From: Neorhizobium sp.
GTDB lineage: Bacteria; Pseudomonadota; Alphaproteobacteria; Rhizobiales; Rhizobiaceae
Direction: 5' to 3'
Assembly (NCBI GenBank): GCA_028283725.1
Contig: JAPWKC010000004.1
Span: 1,612,001 to 1,676,000 of the forward strand
Length of the DNA: 64,000 nt
The translations under genes and the position numbers were made by a program. Shown here in pieces: positions 1 through 11,004 of the stretch (position 1 is its first letter; each line of letters starts with the position of its first letter). The notes beneath the pieces are model-generated. The model was not told the origin of the DNA. It ran no database searches and was given only the letters and a program-made list of their open reading frames with translations.

Positions 1-1
1 G

Positions 2-184
2 GGTGCCGACATGATCGTCGCCAACGATGTCTCGCCGGAAACCGGGATCATGGGCGGCGTGCGCAACAGTGTGAAGATCATCAGCGCCGACGGCGTCGAC
101 GCATGGCCGGATCTCGACAAGGACGAGGTGGCGACGCGGCTTGCAGCGCTGATTGCGGAGAGACTGGCGGCGAAGACGGCCTGA
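2..184 (+). CDS. coaBC: Partial C-terminus of phosphopantothenoylcysteine decarboxylase/ligase (CoaBC)
   Basis: Frame 2 translation GADMIVANDVSPETGIMGG..NSVKIIS..AALIAERLAAKTA* resembles the CoaB domain end; 5' truncated by window edge. Confidence 0.8.
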   Translation, partial: GADMIVANDVSPETGIMGGVRNSVKIISADGVDAWPDLDKDEVATRLAALIAERLAAKTA

Positions 185-312
185 GGCAATCACACGGACG
201 CTGCACACCCGGCTTTCGGCCATGAAACGTAGGTGGGGACAGATGCTCGTGACAAGCCCGCGCATGACGAAGACAAGACGATCAGCATGGCGACAGCCAC
301 CTGCCTGCCGTC

Positions 313-336
313 ATCCTCGGGTTCGGCCCCGAGGAT
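313..336. repeat. Short intergenic palindrome
   Basis: ATCCTCGGG-TTCGGC-CCCGAGGAT. Confidence 0.7.
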
Positions 337-396
337 CTAACGCTTCAATGATAAGGAAAAATTCCGCACAGGCCCGTCTTTTGACGCTCACGCCGC

Positions 397-1203
397 TCAC
401 GCCGCCTCGGCTATCCGCGCCGGCTGGAAGAGCGAGGCGTGCAGGCCATCGGCATTGACCTTTACGGCGCTGCCGTCAGGGATTTCCACCCAGGTATCGG
501 CCTCGTCGTTGAGCGGTTCGGAGACGAGGCAATGGCCGGTCTTTTCGCCGCGCGGACCGGTCATCGGCGCCGCATAAAGCGTCGGCGGCCTGTGATCGGT
601 GGCGTAACGCACGGCGTAGAGATCGCGGCCATCGGAAAAGGCGGCGGTGAAGCGCACCAGCGCCTCGCCGGAGCGCTCGATCGAGAGCTGTTCGATCGTG
701 GCGATCGCCTTTTCCATCGCGCCGAGCGGATCTCTCTCGAGGCCGAACTGGATGGCGAGCAGGAACAGCATCTCGGAATCGGTCGTGCCCATGCGGGCGG
801 AAAACAGCTCGTCGGAGAGAAGCGCTTCCATGCCGCGGCGAATGCGATCGAAATTGGCGATCTGGCCGTTATGCATGAAGGACCAGCGGCCATGGACAAA
901 CGGATGACAGTTGTCGCGGCGGGTGGCGCCATTGGTGGCGGCGCGGACATGGGCGAGAAACAGCGGAGAGCGGATCTGCCGCGCCAGGCTCTTCAGGTTA
1001 CAGTCGGACCATGCGGGAAGAATGTCGCGGTAGCGGCCGGGTTCCGGTCTGTCGCCATACCAGGCGACACCGAAGCCATCGCCATTGGTGGCTGTCTTGG
1101 CGCGCGTGGCGCAATGCGACTGTTCGATCAGGGAATGCGCCGGGGAGGTCACGAGTTCTTCAAGGAAAAGCGGTTCGCCCCGATAGGCTGCCCAACGGCA
1201 CAT
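397..1203 (-). CDS. Class II glutamine amidotransferase (YafJ-like)
   Basis: Starts MCRWAAYRGEP with catalytic Cys2, then NGDGFGVAWYG and HVRAAT motifs; start set at 1203 so Cys is residue 2. Confidence 0.85.
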   Translation of the reverse strand: MCRWAAYRGEPLFLEELVTSPAHSLIEQSHCATRAKTATNGDGFGVAWYGDRPEPGRYRDILPAWSDCNLKSLARQIRSPLFLAHVRAATNGATRRDNCHPFVHGRWSFMHNGQIANFDRIRRGMEALLSDELFSARMGTTDSEMLFLLAIQFGLERDPLGAMEKAIATIEQLSIERSGEALVRFTAAFSDGRDLYAVRYATDHRPPTLYAAPMTGPRGEKTGHCLVSEPLNDEADTWVEIPDGSAVKVNADGLHASLFQPARIAEAA

Positions 1204-1394
1204 GGATCTGTTCACCCTTATGATGCCGCTTCGACGCGGCTTGAAATCAGTCTCTAGAGTTTCAGCGAATTGATTAACGAGACATGAATTGCCTTGCTTT
1301 ATGACAGATTTCCGACAGATCTCCGATCACTTTTTGCAACGCAATATTGCCTCGCGTGGTTGCCGGATCGGCTTTGTGGCCTAAATCTGTTCTC

Positions 1395-2210
1395 ATGTCG
1401 CATCAGGATCAAAAGAATGGGCCGTCGCATGCCGGTCCATCCGGCGAGACCATTCTCAGCCATGTCGCCGCCCAACCCGAAGGCTGGGCCCTGTTTCTCG
1501 ATATCGACGGCACGCTGATCGATCTGGCGGAAACGCCTGACGGGATTGTCGTCCCGGACGGTCTTGCCGGCAACCTGCAAAGCCTGTCCGATCATCTCGG
1601 CGGCGCGCTGGCGCTCGTCACCGGCCGGGCGCTCCCCTATGCCGACCGGCTGTTTGCGCCGCACCGCTTTCCGATCGCCGGCCTGCATGGCGCCGAACGG
1701 CGTGATGCGGCCGGAACCATCAGCCGCTTCGAGCCGGATGCCGCATTCGAGATCCTGAAGGCGGAGATGGTGACGGAAGCCGGGCGATGGCCGGGCGTCC
1801 TCATCGAGGACAAGGGCGCTGCGGTTGCCGCCCATTACCGCCGGGCGCCGGAGGCGAAGGACGAGGTCGAGGCGATGATGCAGCGGGCGCTTGCAAGTGC
1901 CGGCGCCGATTTTGCCCTGCAATTCGGCAAGATGGTGATCGAGATCCGTCCGGCCGTGGCAAGCAAGGGGCGCGCGCTGGAAGCCTTCCTCGGCGAGGCT
2001 CCATTTGCGGGCCGCCGGCCGATCGCGATCGGCGACGACGTGACGGACGAGGCGATGTTTCGCACCGTCAACGCCATGGGCGGTCACTCCATCCGCATCA
2101 CCGACGACCCGACACAGCCGACCGAGGCGCAGGCCGTGATCGCGTCCGCCGAAGACCTTCGCCGGCAGATCGCGCTGCTCGCCGGTCCGCGCACCGTTTT
2201 CATGAAGTGA
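1395..2210 (+). CDS. otsB: Trehalose-6-phosphate phosphatase
   Basis: HAD motif FLDIDGTLIDLA, GDDVTDEAMF; upstream of otsA. Confidence 0.9.
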   Translation: MSHQDQKNGPSHAGPSGETILSHVAAQPEGWALFLDIDGTLIDLAETPDGIVVPDGLAGNLQSLSDHLGGALALVTGRALPYADRLFAPHRFPIAGLHGAERRDAAGTISRFEPDAAFEILKAEMVTEAGRWPGVLIEDKGAAVAAHYRRAPEAKDEVEAMMQRALASAGADFALQFGKMVIEIRPAVASKGRALEAFLGEAPFAGRRPIAIGDDVTDEAMFRTVNAMGGHSIRITDDPTQPTEAQAVIASAEDLRRQIALLAGPRTVFMK

Positions 2211-2252
2211 CCCATCGCTTCATCACGTGAATTGAGTTCGAAAGGAATTATC

Positions 2253-3629
2253 TTGAGCCGTCTCGTCGTCGTTTCAAACCGCGTCAGCGTTCCGCAGAAA
2301 GCGGGCGATGCGCCTGCCGGCGGGCTTGCCGTCGCACTCCAGGCCGCACTCGAAGAGCGCGGCGGGATCTGGATGGGCTGGTCGGGAAATTCCAGCGGCG
2401 AACGCGAGCCGGAACGGCTCGAAATCCGCGAACACGGCAACATCACCTACGCGCTGACCGACCTCACCGATACCGATGTCGATGAATATTATCACGGCTT
2501 TGCCAACCGGGTGCTCTGGCCTATCTGCCACTACCGGCTGGATCTGGCCGAATACGGCCGCAAGGAGATGGCCGGCTATTTCCGCGTCAACCGCTTCTTC
2601 GCCCACAAGCTGGCGCCGCTCCTCAAAGACGATGACGTCATCTGGGTGCATGACTATCATCTGATCCCGCTTGCAGCCGAGCTTCGCCAGATGGGCGTGA
2701 AGAACAAGATCGGCTTCTTTTTGCATATTCCCTGGCCGCCGGCCGACGTTCTGTTTGCCATGCCGGTTCACGAACAGATCATGCGCGGCCTGTCGCAATA
2801 CGACCTCGTCGGCTTCCAGACGGATTTCGATCTCGACAATTTCGGTGGCGGGCTGGTGCGCGAAGGCATTGGCGAGCGGCTGGACGGCGGCAAGTTTTCT
2901 ACATACGGCCGCGAGTTCAAGGGCGGCGCCTATTCGATCTCGATCGAGACCAAGACGTTTGCCGAATTTGCGGTTAAGGCATCCCGCAATGCGATGGTGC
3001 GCAAGGCCAAGCAAAGCATCGAAGGACGCGACCTGATCATCGGGGTCGACCGGCTCGACTATTCCAAGGGCATCACCCAGCGGCTCGATGCCTTCGAGCG
3101 GTTCATCACCACCAATCCGGGGCACCAGAACAAGGTGACCTATCTGCAGATCACCCCGAAATCACGCTCGGAAGTGCCGGAATACGAGCAGATGCAGCGC
3201 ACGGTGGCCGAACAGGCCGGGCGGGTGAACGGTGCGCTCGGCACGGTGGACTGGGTGCCGATCCGCTATATCAACCGCTCCGTGGCGCGGCCGCTTTTGG
3301 CCGGGCTCTACCGGCTTGCCAAGATCGGCCTCGTCACGCCGCTGCGCGACGGCATGAACCTGGTTGCCAAGGAATATGTGGCCGCACAGGACCCCGAAGA
3401 TCCCGGCGTTCTGGTTCTGTCGCGGTTTGCCGGTGCGGCCCGCGAGATGAAGGGCGCGCTTCTGGTCAACCCCTATGACATCGAGGGCACGGCGCATGCG
3501 ATCGCGCGCGGGCTCAACATGCCGCTCGAAGAGCGCAAGCAGCGCTGGCAGATGATGATGGACCGGCTTCTCGAATATGACATCAACCGCTGGTGCGACG
3601 ATTTTCTCACCGACCTCACCGCGGACTGA
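2253..3629 (+). CDS. otsA: Alpha,alpha-trehalose-phosphate synthase (GT20)
   Basis: [55 protein letters not shown] start preceded by AAAGGA. Confidence 0.95.
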   Translation: MSRLVVVSNRVSVPQKAGDAPAGGLAVALQAALEERGGIWMGWSGNSSGEREPERLEIREHGNITYALTDLTDTDVDEYYHGFANRVLWPICHYRLDLAEYGRKEMAGYFRVNRFFAHKLAPLLKDDDVIWVHDYHLIPLAAELRQMGVKNKIGFFLHIPWPPADVLFAMPVHEQIMRGLSQYDLVGFQTDFDLDNFGGGLVREGIGERLDGGKFSTYGREFKGGAYSISIETKTFAEFAVKASRNAMVRKAKQSIEGRDLIIGVDRLDYSKGITQRLDAFERFITTNPGHQNKVTYLQITPKSRSEVPEYEQMQRTVAEQAGRVNGALGTVDWVPIRYINRSVARPLLAGLYRLAKIGLVTPLRDGMNLVAKEYVAAQDPEDPGVLVLSRFAGAAREMKGALLVNPYDIEGTAHAIARGLNMPLEERKQRWQMMMDRLLEYDINRWCDDFLTDLTAD

Positions 3630-3711
3630 GCGATACGGCAATATGGGACAGACAGCTTGGCACGGCCTTTCGTTGCGCTAAGCTGTTTCTCCAACCAACG
3701 AGGACATCATC

Positions 3712-3921
3712 ATGAAAATCAGCGCGCGCAACCGGCTCAAGGGCAAGGTCGTCTCCGTCACCAAGGGCGCGACGACGGCGCATGTGAAGATCGATATCGG
3801 CAACGGCATCGTCATCACCTCTTCGATCACCAATGATGCGGTGGACGAGCTTGGCCTTGCCGTCGGCGGCGATGCCTATGCCGTGGTGAAGGCGTCCGAC
3901 GTGATGGTGGCAGTGGACTGA
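3712..3921 (+). CDS. Stand-alone TOBE/Mop-domain molybdate-binding protein (molbindin-like)
   Basis: 69 aa, MKISARNRLKGKVVSVTKGATTAHVKIDIG... Confidence 0.85.
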   Translation: MKISARNRLKGKVVSVTKGATTAHVKIDIGNGIVITSSITNDAVDELGLAVGGDAYAVVKASDVMVAVD

Positions 3922-3953
3922 GCCTGCCAGATCGCAGGGGAAATGACGACGAT

Positions 3954-3982
3954 GATGCCGGCACGCGCCTTGCGCCGGCATC
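3954..3982. terminator. Stem-loop between convergent genes
   Basis: GATGCCGGC-(11 nt)-GCCGGCATC perfect 9-bp arms. Confidence 0.5.
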
Positions 3983-4001
3983 CCCGATACGGCCGTGACC
4001 G

Positions 4002-4289
4002 TTATGCGTAGACCTTGAGATTGTAGAGTTTTAGCGGCTCCGCCAGGATTTCACCGTGAAGCTCGACAAGCGCCTGCAGATAGGGCTCGGCGAAATGCGC
4101 ATCGAGGGCCGCCTGATCCTTCCATGTCTCGCGGATGAAGAAGGTGCCGGGGGCCTCGCTATCTTCCAGAACGACGAACTGTATGCAGCCTTCCTCGCCG
4201 CGGGTGGGCTCGACGATGGCAAGGGTTGCCTCGCGCAGCTGGTCTTCCTTGCCGGGCTTGGCCCGGAACGCGGCAATGACTTCGATCAT
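4002..4289 (-). CDS. Putative quinol monooxygenase (ABM domain)
   Basis: MIEVIAAFRAKPGKEDQLREA...FFIRETWKDQAALDAHF. Confidence 0.8.
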   Translation of the reverse strand: MIEVIAAFRAKPGKEDQLREATLAIVEPTRGEEGCIQFVVLEDSEAPGTFFIRETWKDQAALDAHFAEPYLQALVELHGEILAEPLKLYNLKVYA

Positions 4290-4557
4290 GAAATTGCTCC
4301 TAAACGATAAAACAAAAGCCGGCCGCAAGCAGCCGGCCCGTCAGGACTACCCGCCCGGCACCGGTAGGCCAACCCCCAAACCATCGCGCACCGGCTCACG
4401 AGTGCGCCAGCAGGATGAGGCATCCTGAACCGCGCATCAGGAAAGGCATATGCGCCGGCCCTGTCGCCTTTGAGGCTTTTCCTCGGCCGGCGAAGCGGAT
4501 AGCCATAAAGCGACAATTCACGCGGGCATCCGCCCAAGACGTCGGACAGAGGTTTTC

Positions 4558-5499
4558 ATGTTGCACGATAGCGTCACCCCCGAGCGCATTGCCGAGGCCG
4601 AGGGTCTGATCCGCCCGCATATTCGCCGCACGCCGGTGATGAACGTCGATCTTTCCGATTTCGGCGGCCCGGCTTTGCCCGTGGCGCTGAAACTCGAACT
4701 TCTGCAGCATTCCGGCTCGTTCAAGGCGCGCGGCGCCTTTACCAATCTCGTGACGCGCGACGTGCCCAAGGCCGGCGTGGTGGCGGCCTCGGGCGGCAAC
4801 CATGGCGCCGCCGTCGCCTATGCGGCGATGCGCCTTGGCGTGCCGGCGCATATATTCGTGCCGAGCGTTGCATCGAAGGCGAAGATCGATCTCATCCGCT
4901 CCTATGGCGCCGAACTGGTGGTGGGTGGCGATCGCTATCAGGATGCGCTCATCGCAAGCGAAACCTATGTGGAAACGAGCGGCGCGATGGCAATCCACGC
5001 CTTCGACCAGCCGGAAACGCTGATCGGCCAGGGCACGCTTGGCAAGGAGATCGAAGAGGACGTGGCCGGCATGACCACGCTTCTGGTCGCCGTCGGCGGC
5101 GGCGGGCTGATCGGCGGGATCGCCGCATGGCTGCGCGGCCGGGTGAAGATCGTCTCAGTGGAGCCCGATGGCGCGCCGACGCTTCATGATGCGTTCAGGG
5201 CCGGCCATCCGGTGGATGCGGCGGCGGGCAGCATTGCAGCGGATTCGCTTGCGCCGAAACGGGTGGGCGAACTGATGTTCCCGTTTGCCAGGAGCTATGT
5301 CGAGCCGCCGGTGCTCGTCACCGACGGGGAAATCCGCGCCGCGCAAAAGGCGCTCTGGGCCGGCGCACGGCTGGTGGCCGAGCCGGGCGGGGCTGCGGCC
5401 TTCGCGGCGCTTCTTTCCGGCAAATACGTGGCTGCAGCGGGCGAAAAGGTCTGCGTGCTGGTCTGCGGCTCCAACACGACGGCGGTGGATTTCGGCTGA
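4558..5499 (+). CDS. PLP-dependent threonine/serine dehydratase family protein
   Basis: SGSFKARGAFTNL, ASGGNHGAAVAYAA, VGGGGLIGGIAAW. Confidence 0.85.
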   Translation: MLHDSVTPERIAEAEGLIRPHIRRTPVMNVDLSDFGGPALPVALKLELLQHSGSFKARGAFTNLVTRDVPKAGVVAASGGNHGAAVAYAAMRLGVPAHIFVPSVASKAKIDLIRSYGAELVVGGDRYQDALIASETYVETSGAMAIHAFDQPETLIGQGTLGKEIEEDVAGMTTLLVAVGGGGLIGGIAAWLRGRVKIVSVEPDGAPTLHDAFRAGHPVDAAAGSIAADSLAPKRVGELMFPFARSYVEPPVLVTDGEIRAAQKALWAGARLVAEPGGAAAFAALLSGKYVAAAGEKVCVLVCGSNTTAVDFG

Positions 5500-5548
5500 G
5501 GCGGCGGCAGCGCTTTTCTTTCCATCGGCCAAGCCTTATGGCTTGGCG

Positions 5549-6133
5549 ATGTTCGAGCTAAAGCAACGGGCCACTTTCGAGCAGGTCATCAAGAAAAGCC
5601 GCTTTCTTGCCCTCGCCCTTCCCGTTTCTTGCGACGAGGAAGCGAAGGCGGCGCTTGCCGCGCATTCCGACGCCGATGCCAATCACAATTGCTGGGCATG
5701 GCGGATCGGCCCTGCCTACCGCTTTTTCGACGACGGCGAGCCAAGCGGCACGGCGGGCAAGCCGATCCTTGCCGCACTCGACGGACAGCGGATCGACAAG
5801 GTGCTCGTCATCGTCACCCGCTGGTTCGGCGGCATTCTGCTCGGGAGCGGCGGCTTGGTGCGCGCCTATGGCGGCACAGCGGCCGCCTGCCTGCGCTCGG
5901 CCAGCCTTATCGAGGTCAAGCCGACGATCAAGGCCATGGTGAGCCTCGACTTTTCCGATCTGGCGCGGGTGAAGGCACGGCTCGAGTCCGTGCCGGATCT
6001 CACGATCGCGCAGGAGCAGTTTACCGCGACCGGCGCCGATCTGGTGCTGCGCCTGCCGGAGGCGGCGGCACAGAGCGTGGCGCAGATGGTGGCGGATCTC
6101 ACCAGCGGGCGCGCAGAGCTCACGGTGGAATGA
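5549..6133 (+). CDS. YigZ/IMPACT family protein
   Basis: KKSRFLALALPVSCDEEAKAALA..H.CWAWRIG, DDGEPSGTAGKPIL, VTRWFGGILLGSGGLVRAYG. Confidence 0.9.
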   Translation: MFELKQRATFEQVIKKSRFLALALPVSCDEEAKAALAAHSDADANHNCWAWRIGPAYRFFDDGEPSGTAGKPILAALDGQRIDKVLVIVTRWFGGILLGSGGLVRAYGGTAAACLRSASLIEVKPTIKAMVSLDFSDLARVKARLESVPDLTIAQEQFTATGADLVLRLPEAAAQSVAQMVADLTSGRAELTVE

Positions 6134-6327
6134 GGGCGCAGAACACCGCCCTGCCCGGATGCCGCATATTTCGGTGATCTTGCTCGACACCTTTGCCGAA
6201 GAACTGCCGATGACGGAGAGGCAATAGGGTCAGATCTTAAGGACAAGCCCGAGGACGACGGATGCGGGGTGAGGCCGAAGGGCAGTCAACCAGCACAGAT
6301 CGTATGCTTGACCTGGGATTTATCCGC

Positions 6328-6431
6328 CTGGAGCAATTCGAGCAAAAGTCGGAGCCGTTTTTTCGTCCCGAATTGCTGAGAGACAGGGAGATGGAGCCGT
6401 TTCGCGTTTCGGAGAAAGGCGGAAATGCTCT
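6328..6431. repeat. RIME1-like Rhizobium intergenic mosaic element
   Basis: GGAGCAATTCGAGCAAAAGTCGGAGCCGTTTTTTCGTCCCGAATTGCTGAGAGACAGGGAGATGGAGCCGTTTCGCGTTTCGGAGAAAGGCGGAAATGCTCT; two consecutive imperfect palindromes in an intergenic region. Confidence 0.75.
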
Positions 6432-6559
6432 CAACGCCGGCAGAACTTGCTGGCCGTCACCCACATCTTCGTATCGGCGATCTGTTCACGCCTGCCCTGC
6501 CGGTGAGATCGCTCCTGCCCCGGAACCACGGGGCAGGACTACGCCAATGGCGCAGACTA

Positions 6560-8143
6560 TCACGCCGCCTTGGCGACGTGATATTCCTTGATGGCAGCCA
6601 TCTTGATCGACGGGTAGCGTTCGGACTCGTAGCGCAGCGAGAAGGTATCCTGCGCCAGGAAGACGGGATCTCCATCGAGATCGCGGGCGATATCGCCGCG
6701 CTTGACGGTGAGGAATTTTTCCAGATCGATCTTGTTGTCGCAGGTGATCCAGCGGCAGACCGAGAAGCGCGACATTTCGAACGAGACGGGCAGCGTATAT
6801 TCCGCCGACAGCCGCTCCTTCAAAACATCGAGCTGCAGCGCGCCGACGACGCCGACGATGGCGGGCGAACCGTCTTCCGGCGAGAAGAGCTGCACGACGC
6901 CCTCTTCGGCCATCTGCTGCAGGGCTTCCTTCAGCTTCTTGGCCTTCATCGCATCTTCCAGACGCACGCGGCGCAGGATTTCCGGCGAGAAGTTCGGGAC
7001 ACCCTGGAAGACAAGCGCCTCGCCCTCGGTCAGCGTATCGCCGATCCTGAGCGTGCCGTGGTTGGGGATGCCGACGACATCGCCGGCATAGGCCGTGTCG
7101 GCCAGCTGGCGCTGCGAGGCGAAGAAGAATTGCGGCGCCGTCAGCCCCAGCTGCTTGCCGGTGCGCGCCAGCCGCGCCTTCATGCCACGCTCCAGCTTGC
7201 CGGAGCAGACGCGGGCAAAGGCGATACGGTCGCGGTGGTTCGGATCCATATTGGCCTGGATCTTGAAGACGAAGGCCGTCATCCTGTCTTCCGCGGCGTG
7301 GACCTTGCGGATATCGGCCACCTGGTCGCGCGGCGGCGGGGCGAAATCGCCGAGCGCATCGATGAGATCGCGGACACCGAAATTCCTCAGCGCCGAGCCG
7401 AAGAAGACCGGCGTCATGTGACCTTCGAGAAAGGCCTCGCGATCGAACGGGCGGCAGGCTTCGATGGCAAGCTCGGTTTCCTCGATGAAGGCAGCGCGCT
7501 CGTTTTCCGGCAGGCGGTCGGCGACGGCCTGCGGACCGTTGACCTTGGTGGGGGTGACTTCCGTATCGGCAGCACGCACCGTGTTATCAGCGATATTGTA
7601 GGAGCCGCAGAAGGTCTTCGAACGGCCGATCGGCCAGGTGACAGGCGCGCAATCGAGGGCCAGCTTTTCCTCGACCTCGTCCAAAATCTCGAAGGGATCG
7701 CGGCTTTCGCGGTCCATCTTGTTGATGAAGGTGATGATCGGGATGTCGCGCATGCGGCAGACCTCGAACAGTTTCAGCGTCCGCGGCTCGATGCCCTTGG
7801 CCGCATCGATGACCATGACGGCCGCATCCACCGCCGTCAGCGTGCGGTAGGTATCGTCGGCGAAGTCTTCGTGGCCGGGCGTGTCGAGAATGTTGAAGAC
7901 ATTGCCGTCATATTCGAAGGTCATCACCGAGGTGACGACCGAAATGCCGCGTTCGCGCTCGATCTTCATCCAGTCGGACCGCGTCTGGATGCGATCCTTC
8001 TTGGCCTTGACCTCGCCGGCAAGCTGAATGGCGCCACCGAACAGCAGCAGCTTTTCGGTGAGCGTCGTCTTTCCGGCATCCGGGTGGGCGATGATCGCGA
8101 ATGTGCGGCGGCGGGCAACCGCTTCGGCAATGGTTTCAGGCAT
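6560..8143 (-). CDS. prfC: Peptide chain release factor 3
   Basis: GTPase motifs AHPDAGKTTLTEKLL, DTPGHEDF, NKMDRE; full-length RF3. Confidence 0.95.
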   Translation of the reverse strand: MPETIAEAVARRRTFAIIAHPDAGKTTLTEKLLLFGGAIQLAGEVKAKKDRIQTRSDWMKIERERGISVVTSVMTFEYDGNVFNILDTPGHEDFADDTYRTLTAVDAAVMVIDAAKGIEPRTLKLFEVCRMRDIPIITFINKMDRESRDPFEILDEVEEKLALDCAPVTWPIGRSKTFCGSYNIADNTVRAADTEVTPTKVNGPQAVADRLPENERAAFIEETELAIEACRPFDREAFLEGHMTPVFFGSALRNFGVRDLIDALGDFAPPPRDQVADIRKVHAAEDRMTAFVFKIQANMDPNHRDRIAFARVCSGKLERGMKARLARTGKQLGLTAPQFFFASQRQLADTAYAGDVVGIPNHGTLRIGDTLTEGEALVFQGVPNFSPEILRRVRLEDAMKAKKLKEALQQMAEEGVVQLFSPEDGSPAIVGVVGALQLDVLKERLSAEYTLPVSFEMSRFSVCRWITCDNKIDLEKFLTVKRGDIARDLDGDPVFLAQDTFSLRYESERYPSIKMAAIKEYHVAKAA

Positions 8144-8227
8144 GCGGCAAAATCCTTCGAACGTGCCGCGTATCTAGCGTTTCCGGTCCCGATATGCAAT
8201 TGACCGGCGTAACGAAGGAGATCCCCC

Positions 8228-8704
8228 ATGCAGGATACTGTTCAGGACATCATCGGCCCGAGCGTCAATCTGGTGCGGCTCGCCCATGCAGACGGGCTGG
8301 AATTGCCCGCCTACGAGACCGCAGGCTCGGCAGGCATGGACCTGCGCGCCGCCATGTCCGAGGGCGAGAGCATGACGATCGCGCCGGGCCACCGCGCACT
8401 GGTGCCGACCGGGCTCGTCTTCGAACTGCCGTGCGGCTTCGAGGCGCAGATCCGTCCGCGCTCCGGCCTGGCCTTCAAACATGGCATCACCTGCCTCAAC
8501 ACGCCCGGCACGATCGACAGCGACTATCGCGGCGAGGTGAAAGTGCTTTTGATCAATCTCGGCACCGAGGATTTCGTCATCACCCGCGGTATGCGGATCG
8601 CCCAGATGGTGGTGGCGCCGGTCACGCAGGTGACGCTCTGCGAGATCACCGAGGCCGGGGCAACCGGCCGCGGCGCCGGCGGCTTCGGCTCAACCGGGGT
8701 TTAA
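8228..8704 (+). CDS. dut: dUTP diphosphatase
   Basis: [51 protein letters not shown]. Confidence 0.95.
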   Translation: MQDTVQDIIGPSVNLVRLAHADGLELPAYETAGSAGMDLRAAMSEGESMTIAPGHRALVPTGLVFELPCGFEAQIRPRSGLAFKHGITCLNTPGTIDSDYRGEVKVLLINLGTEDFVITRGMRIAQMVVAPVTQVTLCEITEAGATGRGAGGFGSTGV

Positions 8705-9022
8705 ACCCGCAAACCAACCATCGATTTGCCGTGGCCGTCGCTTCTCCCCGGCGACCGTTGTTCCCGCGCGGCCACCCGACCCTGCGAGCGCTTCCGGTGC
8801 TACTCTGGTGCAGCTGAACTCCCGCCTCGCCGGGGCAGATGCCCGTCTTGCTCGACGTGTTTTCCGCGGCCCCTCCACCCGGTCTTCGGCCTTTCATCCG
8901 GCGCCTGGTGCTTGCGCCCCCGATGACCGTTTGACCTCATCGCCGCGTTGGTGTTTTCGGCTTGCGCCCATGGTGCGGCCGGTGCATTTTCGACTATCAT
9001 GCATGGGCATGGGCCTTTCTCC

Positions 9023-9745
9023 TCACCCTTTTACACCGGGGCAGGTGTCGCTCTGGCCGTCCAGACCTTCCACCCGATGCTCGAATGTCAACTGCCCAGC
9101 GGCGCCGCGTCTCAGGACGAAAAGACTGTCGAAATCCTCGCCCTTCCACTTCGGCACCTGATCCGGATCGCCGCCGGCTCCCTTCACCATCGCCCGCACC
9201 AGCTTGACGATCTCTTTGTGTTCCCAGGCAACCACGATCAGGTGGGGAGCGGACGCGTCCTCGAGCGCCTTCTGCAACTTGCCGATCTGCTCGAAACCCA
9301 TCGACGTGTCCACCGGCAGGCCGGCTGCGATCGCCGTTGGTTCGATCGTCGCCAGCGGGCGGATATAGGCGTAGTCCGTCCCGTCATCCTCCTTGAGCTT
9401 CGACGGGTCGGGCGCAAAGATCATGTCGGGCCGGCCGAACGACGTCATCAGCACCGGCGGCAGGGCAAGTGCGCGGTTAAGGCCCTTGCAGCTCAGCTGG
9501 CCGAGACCGGCTTTCGGTTTTTCGCCGTGACGCAGGAAGACGATGACCTGGCCCGCTTCGGCCTTGCCGGGAGCGGATGCGGCCATCTGGGATGCCTGTT
9601 GCGGCACAGACGACGCTGGCGCAGCCATGACCGGCGCGCTCACGCCAAAGGTGGCCGCGCCGAGAACCGCCGTTGCGAGGGCGGCAGACCGCAAGGCCAA
9701 AGCCCCGCGGGCATCCGCGCGAAGGATGAGGGGACGATGCGGCAT
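9023..9745 (-). CDS. Exported histidine phosphatase family protein
   Basis: Signal peptide then [26 protein letters not shown]. Confidence 0.75.
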   Translation of the reverse strand: MPHRPLILRADARGALALRSAALATAVLGAATFGVSAPVMAAPASSVPQQASQMAASAPGKAEAGQVIVFLRHGEKPKAGLGQLSCKGLNRALALPPVLMTSFGRPDMIFAPDPSKLKEDDGTDYAYIRPLATIEPTAIAAGLPVDTSMGFEQIGKLQKALEDASAPHLIVVAWEHKEIVKLVRAMVKGAGGDPDQVPKWKGEDFDSLFVLRRGAAGQLTFEHRVEGLDGQSDTCPGVKG

Positions 9746-9862
9746 TGTCGGACACTCCTGATCTCTCTCAACGGCGTATCGCCGCAATTGATCGACAGCA
9801 AGGCGACAGAAGCGTGTTTTCGGCCTAAAATGCATCACCATTTCAGTGAGGGAGAAAACACC

Positions 9863-10861
<999 letters not shown>

Positions 10862-11004
10862 GCGGCCTCTTTGCGCGAGCTGGAACCAGACGAACGCGAG
10901 AGCGGCAAACCGGATGCGAGCGGCGAGTGTCGTCGCCCGCATCGCAACCATCGCTCCAACTGTTCGCGCCACTCCCAAATGTGTCTGCAGGCGTTTCATG
11001 TCGC

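Noticed and set aside
6425-8203. 592-codon ORF antisense to prfC
   Set aside because: Shadow ORF of a clear RF3 gene; no recognisable domain.
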